A DNA stretch of 64,000 nt, taken from positions 15,268,556-15,332,555 of the forward strand of contig CP137671.1 of NCBI GenBank assembly GCA_037976565.1. Reading direction: 5' to 3'. The notes below the pieces were generated by a model. It made no database searches, had not been told where the DNA came from, and worked only from the letters and a program-made list of their open reading frames with translations. Of this stretch, positions 42,872 to 54,239 are shown piece by piece (positions within the stretch are counted from its first letter, which is position 1; each line of letters opens with the position of its first letter). Position numbers and translations under genes: made by a program. This DNA comes from Mesocentrotus franciscanus (taxonomy: Eukaryota; Echinodermata; Echinoidea; Camarodonta; Strongylocentrotidae).

Positions 42872-44100
42872 ACGGCACTGATATTAAAAAGATAGATTAG
42901 ATGCACCTAGATCGGGGCATTCCCTTGATCCCAAAAGTATATGTTAGTTAGTTAGTTATGGGGGAAAAAAGAATGCATCGCACTCGTAAGCCTCTTCTCA
43001 AATAAATAGGTTGCTCATGATTTTTGTGAATGCTTTTAGCAAGAAAAAGAAAGAGAAGGAGAGAGAAACAATGAGTGAAAGTAATTCAGGATAAATAAGT
43101 AGTTGTCATCATGTCAATAACTCATGGCCTACAAGCTTCCTGCCATTCTTGATTACTCAGTCGTATACCATGCAACGAAATTATAATGCCCAGACAAGAC
43201 TTATTCAAGAACTAGGGACTGAAAATTCTTCACAATCGCTATAGAACAAAAGACCAAGTAGACTGGCTTGTGAACATCATGATTCCCTTTGTCTTTGACC
43301 AGAGGTTGCCCCTGACAGCGTAAATTCTTCCACAAGCATCCTTCAAATAAATTCTACAAACATGTGTATGACCAGTATTTAAATGGTTCATCCTAACATC
43401 GTTTACCACATAATATCACCCATAGCAACCATCACATCCAGATGTCACTCTGACAAAATAACAAAATATACACTATTTTGGGATATAGCCTGCCGAGCTA
43501 CTAGCACGTAGACACGGCATTTATTTCACATAAATTATCAACACTTTCATTTTTCAAAGTATGAAAACAACTTCTAACAAATTCTGTCTGAGAATCATAC
43601 TTTTATATCATGTTTTTATACCTCTTAACATTAATCATGTGAAATCATAACTAATTAAACTGTTATGTCCTAACCCTAATTATGCCCGGGTTAAAAAAAC
43701 AGAGATAAAACTGAATCAGCACTAAACTCTGAAAAGACCCTATGCCCACCGCAACTTAAACTTTGATGCAACAACGTCTCCTACCAATTATCATTTTTTA
43801 ATTCACTCTTTAAAAAGAACTCCATATTAAAACACGTGCTAGTGTGCGGTCCTTGGAAAGCTAGAATGACTTCCCCTACACACCACACCCTTATCTCGCA
43901 TCCCATCTTTTCATATTCAAATGAAACACCTTCGACGCAACGGAATTGAATAATTCCGTCACGCATGCCGGAGAACAATTAGTGTTCACCACTTATTGCC
44001 GTATAAACAACATTTGCCAGCTATACGATGTAACGCTGGCAAATACATTTAATTTTTCCTTCCCTCAGATGCACCCCCTAAGATGGTCATAACAGGGTGT
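42872..44100. other. No gene seen inside the 7.4-kb insertion
   Basis: AT-rich sequence, no open frame with recognisable content, no LINE motif on either strand. Confidence 0.4.
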
Positions 44101-44104
44101 CATC

Positions 44105-45526
44105 AGCATAATTGACAAACCAGTCTGATCAGTCTGTTATTGACAAAGCATGGACAAAATTTGGAGTAAAATGCATTATGCTTGTTTTTTTTCGGACACA
44201 TCCAAGGATTTAAAAAATAAATGTATAGATATTTCAGTTCATATCCTGAATAAACCAAGGCGTACGTATTCTTCCATTTCCCAAAGGGAGATGGGTACAT
44301 AAAGATGGGAGACGGGGGGGGGCAGTAGGCCCACAACAATATGGTCATTAATGGGTTCACAAGTTAAAAATAACAAAGAAATCATGTTAGTTTCTTGCCG
44401 GACAAATTTCAGTTTACATCCTAAATAAACTAAGACATTAATTCGTCCCTCCTTTTCCCAAATCCAGAAGAAAAAGGGGGAAGAAAACAGTACATCAATA
44501 CGATTGCGACTATTGTATGTATGGCTTTACCAGTACAAAATATCTAAATGCCATATTCTGTTGCATAGATATCGACAGGACAAGTATTACAAATAGTTAA
44601 TTAATGAGTACGTTTTTTACTGGCATTTGTTGATAGGTACATGGTATATAACAATTTCATGTCCAAACTCAGTAAATGTTTGAGGTGAAAGAAAGAATGT
44701 TTCATATTCTCTTGTCCTAAATTATTTCATATTTTATCTTCAGATAATTACTCTTTGAAAGATAACATATCCGTTCCTAAAATAATCCAGTATTAATGTA
44801 CATACCACCATATCTAATGTTGGACATACAGAAAAATCGTGTGCATGAAGTGACCATTACCACGGTTATTTGTATAATATTTCGATAAACGAGAATGGTA
44901 CATAAATCGTATACATGCAGTGACTACTTCTATGGTTAGTTAATGAGTAGAATCATAAATAAACGAGAATGGTACTCCTTACTTCTATCCATTCAGCCTA
45001 TTTAGTCCGATCAGTCTATATTACACAAAGCATGGAAAAAATAGGAGTAAAAAGACTTTATGCTTGATTTCTTCCGGACACATCCAAGGATAAAAACATG
45101 TTCAGTTTGTGTCCTGAATAAACCAAGGCATACGTCTTTTTCCTTTTCCCAAAGGGAGATGGGTAAATAATGGTGGGGGAGGGGGGGCAATAGGCCCACA
45201 ACAATATGATCATAAATGGGTTCACAAGTTAAAAATAACAAAGAAATCATGTTAGTTTCTTGCCGGACAAATTTCAGTTTACATCCTAAATAAACTAAGA
45301 CATTGTTTTGTTCCTCTCTTTCCTAAATCCAGATAAGAAAAGGGGGAAGAAAACAGTACATCAATACGATTACGACAACTGTGTGTATGACTTCACCAGT
45401 ACGAAATATCTAATTGCCATATTCTGTTGATAGACATCGAAAGGGCAAGTATTAACTAATTATTTATGTGTACGTTTTTACTGGCATTTGTTGATAGGTA
45501 CATGGTATATAACAATTTCATGTCCA
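44105..45526 (+). repeat. Tandem duplication, about 0.87-kb period
   Basis: 44130-44666 recurs at 45006-45527. Shared words include CGGACACATCCAAGGAT, CCACAACAATATG, GGTTCACAAGTTAAAAATAA, TTGCCGGACAAATTTCAG and GATAGGTACATGGTATATAA. The second unit ends exactly at the right edge of the 7.4-kb insertion; the first continues into other sequence. Confidence 0.88.
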
Positions 45527-46371
45527 ATCATTATCTTTGTAATGAGGAAAACTAATATTGTTTTATGTCTTCGGTTTGCTTGTTACTGAAGGAGGGTTGA
45601 GTTGTTGGAGACATGTTGTTCTTTGATGCTGATGGAGAATTAGATGGCTGTTCAAGCGCAAACAAGTTTTTGACTTTCTTTCGCTATTAGATGCGTCATT
45701 TCTTTTGCGCTATTCAGGGTTATTAGAACATACATGTACAAATGCATAGAATATAGTTCTCGAGACAACCTCTTGGCGCAGACGCAACTCTTTATCTTGG
45801 CGCAGGGGCGCGGCGATGACCTTCCCTTACTTAACCCGGTTGTAAACATAAGCTCAAGTCTAACAATGATAAAATAAATTAAACAAAACGGGTTATTTTG
45901 ATACTCTCTCAAATTCTGAAACTTGGCATACAGATTGAGTATCTCATAAAGAAATCGACCAAGAATTTCTATCTCAAATGTTTGATTTTTTTTTATTAAT
46001 TATCGCTCACTAACTATATATTTACATATCCGCGAAGTAACAATTCTGCACTGTGCATGTACATAAAAAAATGTAGGGAAATGGTTCATAATGGTTTACA
46101 CAATTTATGAGGGGTCACTTCGATTGCGTCAACGTACGTCAAGACGGTCAATGAAACCTCTTATGGCAATTCGCGAATGCGCTAGGAATTCCAAGCAATG
46201 ATTGCACAGTTTATGCTGCACTCACTTATGTGCGTTGCATACGATGTGTCATTTGCTGACTCAGCACTGCGTTAGTTACTGGCGTGTCCTTTGACATTGA
46301 AGAAAAGGTGTAAATTGATCTTTCTGACAAACTGATTTAGAAGACTTGTCTTCTTCTTATAATAATAGGGG

Positions 46372-46610
46372 AGGCGCAATGGCTCAGTAGTAGAGCAGTG
46401 GTCTCGTAACCGAGAGGTCCCGGGTTCGAAACCCAGTCAATTCACTCGTGCCCTTTGATAAGCCATTACTCATTACAAGTCCCTCGGAGAGGGCTTAAAG
46501 CCGTTGTTCCCCTGGTTGCTTACTTACAATAATATAGGTAATACAATAATCGGCCAACCAACATGCACTGTGAAGAACGTGTTTCTCTTTTTAGACCGTT
46601 TACCCGCAGC
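46372..46610 (+). mobile_element. tRNA-derived SINE, copy 2
   Basis: Counterpart of 9117-9345. The B box is closer to consensus here (GGTTCGAAACCC). A box TGGCTCAGTAG; body CTCGGAGAGGGCTTAAAGCC. Its 5' side joins TTCTTATAATAATAG directly: the empty site for the nested MITE of copy 1. Confidence 0.82.
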
Positions 46611-47668
46611 AGCAGCAAACAACAACAACAACTCAATACCCATACGATTTTGCTTTTGCAATGTACTGGCACTCTCCTCATTTTCACCATATTTCAATGT
46701 ATTAAAACTATAGAAAGGTCAAGCATTTTTAAATGAGTTTTGCAGAAGAGTTGGAATCATCTGGAAGCTCGGGAACACTTCAAGAAATAGATTATCTTGA
46801 AATGCACAGAATGCCAAAATAGCACACAATATGGTTCTCAAAAGAAGAAAAAAGGTGCAAGCTCACAATCATGTTCAGACATTAATTTAAAAGATTTTTA
46901 ATAACACGGTATATTTCAAATAAAAAGTCCAGACACAGTCAACTAGCCCCAAGCCAGGCTTATAGAATATCCACCATATTAAGATGGAGGATGACGAAGA
47001 TCGTTCTTAGAAATTTCTGATTTCAATGAGCACGACCCACAGTTATCTCAAAACTCATTAACTTAGCTTTGATCTTTGCACTTAAGTCCACCACAAGTGT
47101 GATTGGTACTTCGAGCTCTTGTATAGCATACAATGCATACGTCATTAAGGTATCGTCCCTCTTCTTTTTGGTCGAAGAGTCATCATTAATGTCTGTTCAG
47201 AGCCAGAAAGGCGTTCACTCTGTATTAAAGTATAGAAGTAAATGTTATTGCATATTTATCCTGACGACGGACAGAGATGGCAATTCTCAAATTTGGATAA
47301 AAGACATAATTATAATAATTCAGTACTTTCATTGGATGGGATATTATAATGATACACAAAAAGTAATCTGTTGTTGCATAAGGCGCTTATTTCATGCTGA
47401 TACTACTCAGACGTTTTTTTTATGTGCAAATCAAGTACACCTACCCTGAAGGAAACATTAGTTAAATGAATTATTAATGAAGGCTTATGAAAAGTGTCGA
47501 AAGCTGATTGCCCACTATCATGACTAAAAAATTCTAAAAAACGGGCAAGATTTGCACGATTATTATACAATTAGCCTAGAATTTATAATTTGAAGACGGT
47601 TTTGGAGTGTATGTTAAAATCAATTTAAGTAAAAGACTGATTAAAATGTTGACATTCCATTTAAGGTA

Positions 47669-48186
47669 CTATGTCCCATTTGCAGGCCCCAAAAAAATGA
47701 AAAGGTTAAATTCCAATGGCATTTGAAAGATAATACTAATTTAGAACTTCCCTCAAAGGAAGGGGCTTGAAAATATCTTTTAGTTGGGAAAATAACGACC
47801 ATTATTTGTCGAATCGACTTTAGTGGTTGCAATCCATATAGTAATAGTCTGATTTTCAGACCCTTGTACCGAATAGTCGTACGTTTTGTGCTGCGCAAAG
47901 ATTCAATCAGTTTAATTTTGGCAATTACAAGTGGGTTATTGATGTAGACAAATGCTCATGTACCCTTTACAGCTCATTTTATGTATGTTATTACCAAAGG
48001 AAAAAGAAGTCAGTCAGTCACTCAATAGTGTCTGAAGTGAAGTCTAGAAAGTAAACAGGTTTCCTTGCATAATTTGAATATTAGGACACTATTAACGTTT
48101 ACATTTCACAGATAGGACATATTTGACATATTCATAATTCCTGCAAAGTTCTACAGAATTTGATGTTGGCTGCAAACGGGACATAG
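47669..48186. mobile_element. 518-bp MITE, CTATGTCCC family, copy 1
   Basis: Termini CTATGTCCCATTTGCAG and CTGCAAACGGGACATAG (complement), flanked by TA at 47667-47668 and 48187-48188. A 517-bp copy in opposite orientation is at 52399-52915 with the same TA flanks. TA duplications indicate Tc1/mariner-type mobilisation. No transposase; the frames inside differ between the two copies. Confidence 0.92.
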
Positions 48187-49019
48187 TACATTTAAAAAGA
48201 GTGATGACTGCCGACATGTTTATTTTGTACGTTTTCTGATTGGAAATTTTATTTTAAAAAGGACACAATGGAATATTAAGAAAAGAGCATATTTTGTTCA
48301 GCTTGAAACTTTCTATTTGGTTTTGACACACTAGTCATCTAAAGATACACTTCTGCACAATATTCCACCTTCACTTTTACTTCAAAAGATATTCTCAATT
48401 TTACTGCAAAGGAGAGTAATGAATAGCCATATTTTGACATTCACGTGCGATAACTATCACCGAATGAAATAAAGATTACCGGAAATTACTGGAAATAGGT
48501 TTTAAACAATGCAAAGCTTGATTGCACCATCCCTACAATTTAATTAAGATACCCGATTGCGGTTACTTTAAGACGCGGTTTTAGAAATGTATATGTATAT
48601 AGTTGGGGGATTGGGGGAGGGCTTTGGAGGAATAGGGGGACTTGGGGTTCTTGCATTCATTTTTTTACATGTAAATCGCTTAAATTCATTCATAATTAGG
48701 AAAAGGTAAAGAATTGTGCTTGATAAAATTCTGGGGAGGGGGATTTAGCCCCTAAGGCTTCCTCTAGAACCGCTAATGGCCATTGTAGTTAATTAACACT
48801 CTATCCGACAAATCAGCAAAGTCGTGAAAGAAAAGCTCGTCTCCGCGTTGTACGAATCGCACCGTAAAACGTTTTTTGTCCTGCGTCTTCACAGCCTTCA
48901 ATTAGACTACCTCTGTCATTCTGCCCACCTAAATGTGCTCCGAGTACAAGAAAATCGTCTAAACTTTTGTTGATGTCAAGCAAAGCTGTCATTGGAAATT
49001 TTAAAAGCAGTTCCCATTG

Positions 49020-49108
49020 AAAAATCTACTTATGATGTGATAATGCACTTGGAACGATTGAAAATATAGGAATATTGCTTGGCAACTTTGTTACTGAAAA
49101 TAGTAAGT
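49020..49108 (+). promoter_or_regulatory. Candidate noncoding first exon and donor, GPCR copy 2
   Basis: GTAAGT at 49103-49108 follows GTTACTGAAAATA and matches the copy 1 donor at 11008. The next good acceptor is CTGCAG at 50392-50397, 27 bp before the receptor ATG, giving an intron of about 1.3 kb. Exon start unknown. Inferred from conservation between copies. Confidence 0.38.
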
Positions 49109-49299
49109 AAAATCTTCTTTTCTTTTTTCATTATATCCGTAAGAAATATATTAATCTTCACACTAAATTAAGGATATGATAAGGATATGTATACACTGCG
49201 CATACGTTTGGAATATTTGTTTTCTTACCTCTTTTCTATTTTATTCTTGATAGATAATGTTTATATCTTCTCAAAACTGTACTGATCAATTTGATGAGT

Positions 49300-49818
49300 C
49301 ATAGAGATTGATCAATATAGTTCTGAAAAGATATAATCTGATTTTTTTTTACCAAGGAAAAACCATTTTTATCGATATTCAATGAAATGAGGTAAGAAAA
49401 CAATTATTCAAACTTTATGGGCAATATGGTATTTACACATCTATAAACGAAATGCGATAGCATTAGCCTTAATCAAAACTGGTGCGTTATCATCATGATA
49501 CGTACTTAATTATTGATAAGAGTACAAATATTTCTCCCATCATATACTCCATGCTGTATATAACAGTTACAGATTCAACCATGCTTGGTTTTAAAATTGT
49601 AGACTATGAAATAACGAGCTTTCGAAATGACCCAAGGACAAAAGTAGGGTCCAAATTTTGGAAAAAGAAGGATTTGGGAGATTCATAGAAAGTAGGAAAA
49701 AGCAGGAGACTTGCAAGTTCTCCAGTACATGTCGATACTTAGCTGTCGAGCGTTTTAAACATATATGTTTCACAATGTGTAATAGAAAAACCAGCTTTTC
49801 GGTATCGGGGGCCAACTG
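49300..49818. other. No gene seen
   Basis: Inside the proposed GPCR intron. AT-rich; no counterpart was recognised in copy 1. Confidence 0.4.
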
Positions 49819-49819
49819 G

Positions 49820-52396
49820 GCTACTATTATGGTCACCGTGAGGGCATATATGGCAATTTCTATCACCAAGGTTTTCGTCATCCTACCAGGTCCCTATTTT
49901 TCTCCTGGATATAGAGTGGCAAATGTAGATTAATGTCATATATAATACTTTAAATAAGACGTACATTTTACCGTTTGATCTTTTTCTTTGCCACCTGACA
50001 TTTAAAAAAAAAATACATCTTTCGGTTTCAGGTGTCTGTGATACAAAAATCCTTACTCGGGAGGGACGGGGTGGAATTTAGCATAAGATTTCTTAACTCA
50101 TTCAATCAGCGTGGCGCTTCATCGACAGTACAATTATGCCAATAAAGGAGACGTGGAAATGAAAGAATTACAAGAGAGTTAAAATAAAAACATAAATATT
50201 GTGTGTGTTGTTCATTATCCTTATTACTCAAACAAGTGATTCATAATACATGTGTGGGGGAAGGTAAGTTTGAATAATTACTTATTTTTAAAAGGGGCTA
50301 GTGTTCACTGCCGCAAAGAACGATTATCTGAGTTTACGATCATGTATAATTATCATCACTATTTTTTTTAATCATTTTCAATCACGTTCTACTGCAGATA
50401 CGTGTACCCCGTGCCCATTGCAGTATGTCGACCGATTTCGAGTTGACAACCGTACTGCCGCCCAATCCCAGCGCAGATTTTACGTATAAACTGGTAGCGG
50501 TTGTCCTGTGTGGCCTCATCTTTTGTGTGGGTGTGGGCGGTAATACCTTGGTCCTCGTCGCTATTTCGACCTCACGGAGGCTACAAACCCACAGCAACCG
50601 ATTCTTGGGGTTCCTAGCCATAACGGATCTCCTAACCTGCCTCCTCCTGCCTATACAGATTGCCGCTCTCTTAGGTGCTAACTCGGAGTTCTTCCACCTG
50701 GCATGCGGCGTTGCAGGAGTGATGGGATACGTTACGCTAGGAGCAAGTGCCTACACGTTGGCCCTCATTGCTTTTAACCGCTACATCTGCCTCACCCAGC
50801 CCCTGACCGTCAAAAAGAGGATGTTCTCGCGTTGCAAGTCCACGGTGATGGCTTCATTTGGAGTCCTCTTTCCTCTCATAACCACTTCGGCATTCGTGGT
50901 AACCGGAAATGCCAGAACGGGTCTTCTCAGCGGTCTCTTTTGCACTATCGTGTATGGGCCCTTACTGGATATGGTGGCTGGCTCATTCCTACTCATGTGT
51001 GTAGTTGTGACACTTATCTTTTATCTTCTTATTGCAAAAGTGGTTCGATCGCACTCCAGGAGGGTTATTCCACCTAATCAGGCATATCAAGAAAGCAGTA
51101 CACCGTCATGTATCCGGACGGGAACGAGTTTAAAAGAGGCCTGCTCTTTCGGTCAACAGGACAGATTTAGTCGTAGAGATAATGACTCCAGCAAAGCGGG
51201 CTCAAGCAACCAATCATCAACGCCTTCATCCCCCATGGGGAGGGCGTTGCGCCTTCAAGAGCCTTGCACGTCCAATCCAGATAAGATTTTCGTTCCTGCG
51301 ACAACACGAATGGCAAATCGTAGCAGAACAACGAGAGAACCAATCACTTGCACCCCTAAGTCTGTCAGTGTTTCGAGTATCCAAGCTATAAGCACAATCG
51401 TACAGGATCAGGAGGAACTCACAAGGAGGCCCAACCGAGGGCGTCTTGCGTCACGCCAAAAACCGTACGAAGCACCTGTACCATTGTTCAAACTTGAGAC
51501 CGAGGTCGCGAAGAATATGGTCCTGATCGTCTTGGCTTTCTTAATCGCATTAATCTTCACCTTAATTTGCATCCTCATTCCTGATATGCCTAACATCTAT
51601 GATCTCTTTACATACGTTGTGCTCAGTGCAAACAGCAGTATTAACCCTATCATATATGGCTGGAGGCATCCGCTTCTGAAAAGAACCTTCCGTCATCTTT
51701 TGAGATGGAGGTTGGAGGAAATTGATCAACCAACGAAATGCGTCAGGAAATGCATTGATTGAACGCATATTACCGATAACTACTCGCAGTGAATCGCCAT
51801 TTCGAGAAGACGTTTTTAAACATCCTCCTGAATTGTTATCATGTAACCATTAGGAGTTGTGGGAGAGTTGCAATTGTTGTAGTAGTTGTAGTATAAATTA
51901 ATGTCGTTATGTTCAGGGGCGTAGATAGCGGGTAAGGGAGGGGGATGCGGGTATGCATTCCCCATAATTTTAGATGGGGGATAGCGTGTGTAATACATAC
52001 CCCCTCCCTGTTTCAGGGCCTCATTGCAAGAAGCAGGGGAAAAGGAAGAAAATTGCATGTAATTACCTTGCACTTCAACGCTTTTTTCACTTCACGGCTC
52101 CGTATCGATGAGGGTGGGGGAGGGGGGGCGAGGGCAGGTATTTACCTTTACAAAAGAATTCCATACATTAAGCTGGAAGCTCTGTTTATTAAGCCTAGTA
52201 TATTGTATGCGAAATCATATGTTCATCATAAATAGGATGTGAGTTGCCTTTTATTCAAAAGTACTCTATATAAAGATTTTCAATTTCACGTAGGCAATTT
52301 TTGCGCTCACTCCCTACGCTCTCTCGCTAAATTAGTAATGAACTAATGACGCTAAGTACTCTGTTTTATTACCTTTTGGTGTCGATAGATTAAAGA
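49820..52396 (+). repeat. Segmental duplication, copy 2, blocks 2 and 3
   Basis: 49820-52078 matches 27640-29966 and 52085-52396 matches 33190-33345. In copy 2 the two blocks are almost adjacent, whereas copy 1 has 3.2 kb between them. Confidence 0.9.
50425..51762 (+). CDS. Class A (rhodopsin-family) GPCR, orphan, 445 aa
   Basis: Seven-helix receptor in one uninterrupted coding exon; plasma membrane. TM1 about 22-46 with GN (39-40); TM2 60-83 with LAITD (Asp68); Cys94 before TM3 and Cys173 in the second outer loop for the usual disulfide; TM3 end AFNRY (116-120), so NRY replaces DRY; TM4 137-160; TM5 180-205; a long third inner loop (206-360) rich in Ser, Thr and Arg; TM6 361-385; TM7 391-413 with NPIIY (407-411), then YGWRHPLLKRTF. 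NRY and the RHP after TM7 recall melatonin-like and moody/Tre1-like receptors, but the ligand is unknown. The ATG follows a splice acceptor by 27 bp, so a 5' UTR intron is likely. The damaged sister is at 28182. Confidence 0.93.
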   Translation: MSTDFELTTVLPPNPSADFTYKLVAVVLCGLIFCVGVGGNTLVLVAISTSRRLQTHSNRFLGFLAITDLLTCLLLPIQIAALLGANSEFFHLACGVAGVMGYVTLGASAYTLALIAFNRYICLTQPLTVKKRMFSRCKSTVMASFGVLFPLITTSAFVVTGNARTGLLSGLFCTIVYGPLLDMVAGSFLLMCVVVTLIFYLLIAKVVRSHSRRVIPPNQAYQESSTPSCIRTGTSLKEACSFGQQDRFSRRDNDSSKAGSSNQSSTPSSPMGRALRLQEPCTSNPDKIFVPATTRMANRSRTTREPITCTPKSVSVSSIQAISTIVQDQEELTRRPNRGRLASRQKPYEAPVPLFKLETEVAKNMVLIVLAFLIALIFTLICILIPDMPNIYDLFTYVVLSANSSINPIIYGWRHPLLKRTFRHLLRWRLEEIDQPTKCVRKCID

Positions 52397-52398
52397 TA

Positions 52399-52915
52399 CT
52401 ATGTCCCTTTTGCAGCCAACATCAAATTCTGTAGAACTTTGCAGGAATTATGAATATGTCATGTATGTCCTATCTGTGAAATTTAAACATTAGCAGTGTC
52501 CTAATATTCAAATTATGCAAGGAAACCCGTTTACTTGCTAGACTTCACTGTCAGACACTATTGAGTGACTGACTGGCTTTTTCATCTTTGGTAATAACAT
52601 ACATAAAATGAGCTGTAAAGGGTACATGAGCATTTGTCTACATCAATAACCCACTTCTTGTAATGGCCAAAATTAAACTGATTGAATCTTTGCGCAGCAT
52701 AAAACGTACGACCATTCGGTACAATGGTCTGAAAAATCAGACTATTACTTACTGGCTCTATAGCTCCTAAGTCGATTCGACAACTAATAGTCGTTATTTT
52801 CCCACTAAAAGACATTTTCAAGCCCCTTTTTTAGGGAAGTTCTAAATTAGTATTGTCTTTCAAATGCCGTTGGAATTTAACTTTTTTATTTTTTTGGCCT
52901 GCAAATGGGACATAG
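52399..52915. mobile_element. 517-bp MITE, CTATGTCCC family, copy 2
   Basis: Reversed relative to 47669-48186. Termini CTATGTCCCTTTTGCAG and CTGCAAATGGGACATAG; TA flanks at 52397-52398 and 52916-52917. It inserted exactly at the right edge of the duplicated block, after GATAGATTAAAGA. Confidence 0.92.
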
Positions 52916-52952
52916 TACCTTTAAAGTGACTCGGTAACATTGTTGAAGGTTA

Positions 52953-53109
52953 TAATGACTGCTTTAATATTCGAGACATATTTTTTTTTTTTTGGCTCTC
53001 GGGGAGGTTACATCGTGCTATCACCCCTCGGCACGCCTCGGGATGATAGCACGATGTAACCTCCCCTTGAGCAATAAAAACAACTATGCCTCTCATAGCA
53101 GTCATTATT
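52953..53109. mobile_element. Hairpin MITE, GACTGCT family, copy 2
   Basis: Outer arms TAATGACTGCT / AGCAGTCATTA plus GAGACATA / TATGCCTC. An inner perfect arm of about 22 bp (GAGGTTACATCGTGCTATC) pairs around ACCCCTCGGC...GGGATG. Related to 31674-31781. Confidence 0.8.
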
Positions 53110-53489
53110 ACTATATTATATTCCTTCTACTGCACTAACCCTCTGACATGCAAAAATCCTGAGAAAATTCTCAAACCACAAAGATATCTATGGTTTTCTT
53201 TGAAGGCGTCACTGGTCAACACCTCTAACAGTGATTAACAGTAAATTCTCCTAACCATTTTTGAATTTTCCCAACCGTTTTTCCATGAAAAAAAAGACAT
53301 AAAACAGGCTATTAAAATTATTTCAACACTTAAATGTCTGGAATGGTATATAGAGCCAATTTATTGCTTTGTGATAATTTACATTCACCTAAATTGTAAT
53401 AATATCGTTGGGAGAATTAAGGAATCGATCAGATCAGTTTTTCCCAATTTGTATCATTAATAATGGTCCGTTTTCACTCAAGTTTTCAG

Positions 53490-53660
53490 ATTATCTTTAA
53501 TTGTACATCTAGAATTGAAGTCATTACCTTAGCACCACTTTCTCTCATCTGAACAATGTTACCAAGTCCCTTAAAGAGATGAGTTAGAGATGATACGATT
53601 GCTCCTATCATATCTCTTAAAATACGACTTGTGATACCGTCAAATCCTGCACTTTAAAAT
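53490..53660 (-). mobile_element. Possible reverse transcriptase fragment
   Basis: The minus frame reads AGFDGITSRILRDMIGAIVS, then SLTHLFKGLGNIVQ. The (A/P)GxDGIxSRxL start followed by LxxLF resembles the N-terminal RT block of LINEs. It is short and isolated. Confidence 0.35.
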
Positions 53661-54239
53661 TGTTTAAAGTTGGTTACTATAATTATCTATGAACTCAAGT
53701 TCTAATATTGGGATGAAGAATAAGGAACGATTGTTTCCCATTAAAAGAGGGATTAGTAATCTTAGTCGAGTTCAGGAATATTTGGCACAATCTGGACCAA
53801 TATTTACTGAATATTTATTCGATTCCTTTGATATTGTGAGAGGACCCAGAATTTCAGTTTAATTTCAATTCTTGTACTTGGGGTTCATTCAATTTCCTTT
53901 TCAAAACGTTATTCCTGCACCTTTCCAGGGAACACTTTCAAATCTGTAGGTATTACTTGATGTATTTTTCATGAATTCGATTCTTTTTTGATAATCCACA
54001 AATAAATGTAAGTTCGTGTCGCCATGGCAACTTTAACGCAGGTGCCTTTAGCCTAAGTCACACTAGACCAAAGACCGGTCGTCGACGCCGACTTTCCCGA
54101 CAAAGGCGGTCACTTTCCTTTGTAGGGAAAGACTGAGATTGAGTTTATTGATACCACATTTAGCCTAAACAATATTGCAGTATTAATGTGGGTATTAATG
54201 TGTTATTAAGTAAAAACAAAATTGTTCGTGGCAACATAA

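Larger units (their letters stand above)
38133..45526. mobile_element. 7.4-kb insertion in duplicate copy 2, ATCATT flanks
   Basis: Copy 1 reads ACCGATCATTATCTTTG (about 7847-7863). In copy 2, ACCGATCATT is followed by GATTGATTGATT, and ATCATTATCTTTG resumes at 45527. ATCATT is therefore present at both edges (38127-38132, 45527-45532), as for a target duplication. The left edge is the 3' tail of a minus-strand LINE. The right edge coincides with the end of an internally repeated sequence. It may be one LINE plus older DNA, or a composite insertion. Confidence 0.8.
37721..49290 (+). repeat. Segmental duplication, copy 2, block 1 (interrupted)
   Basis: 37721-38132 and 45527-49290 together align with 7507-11215. 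The alignment is broken by the 7.4-kb insertion at 38133-45526 and by about 0.93 kb at 47540-48475 that contains a TA-type MITE. The SINE at 46372 is shared with copy 1. Confidence 0.9.

Noticed and set aside
46372..46445. tRNA gene, better B box
   Set aside because: Same SINE family; no acceptor-stem pairing.
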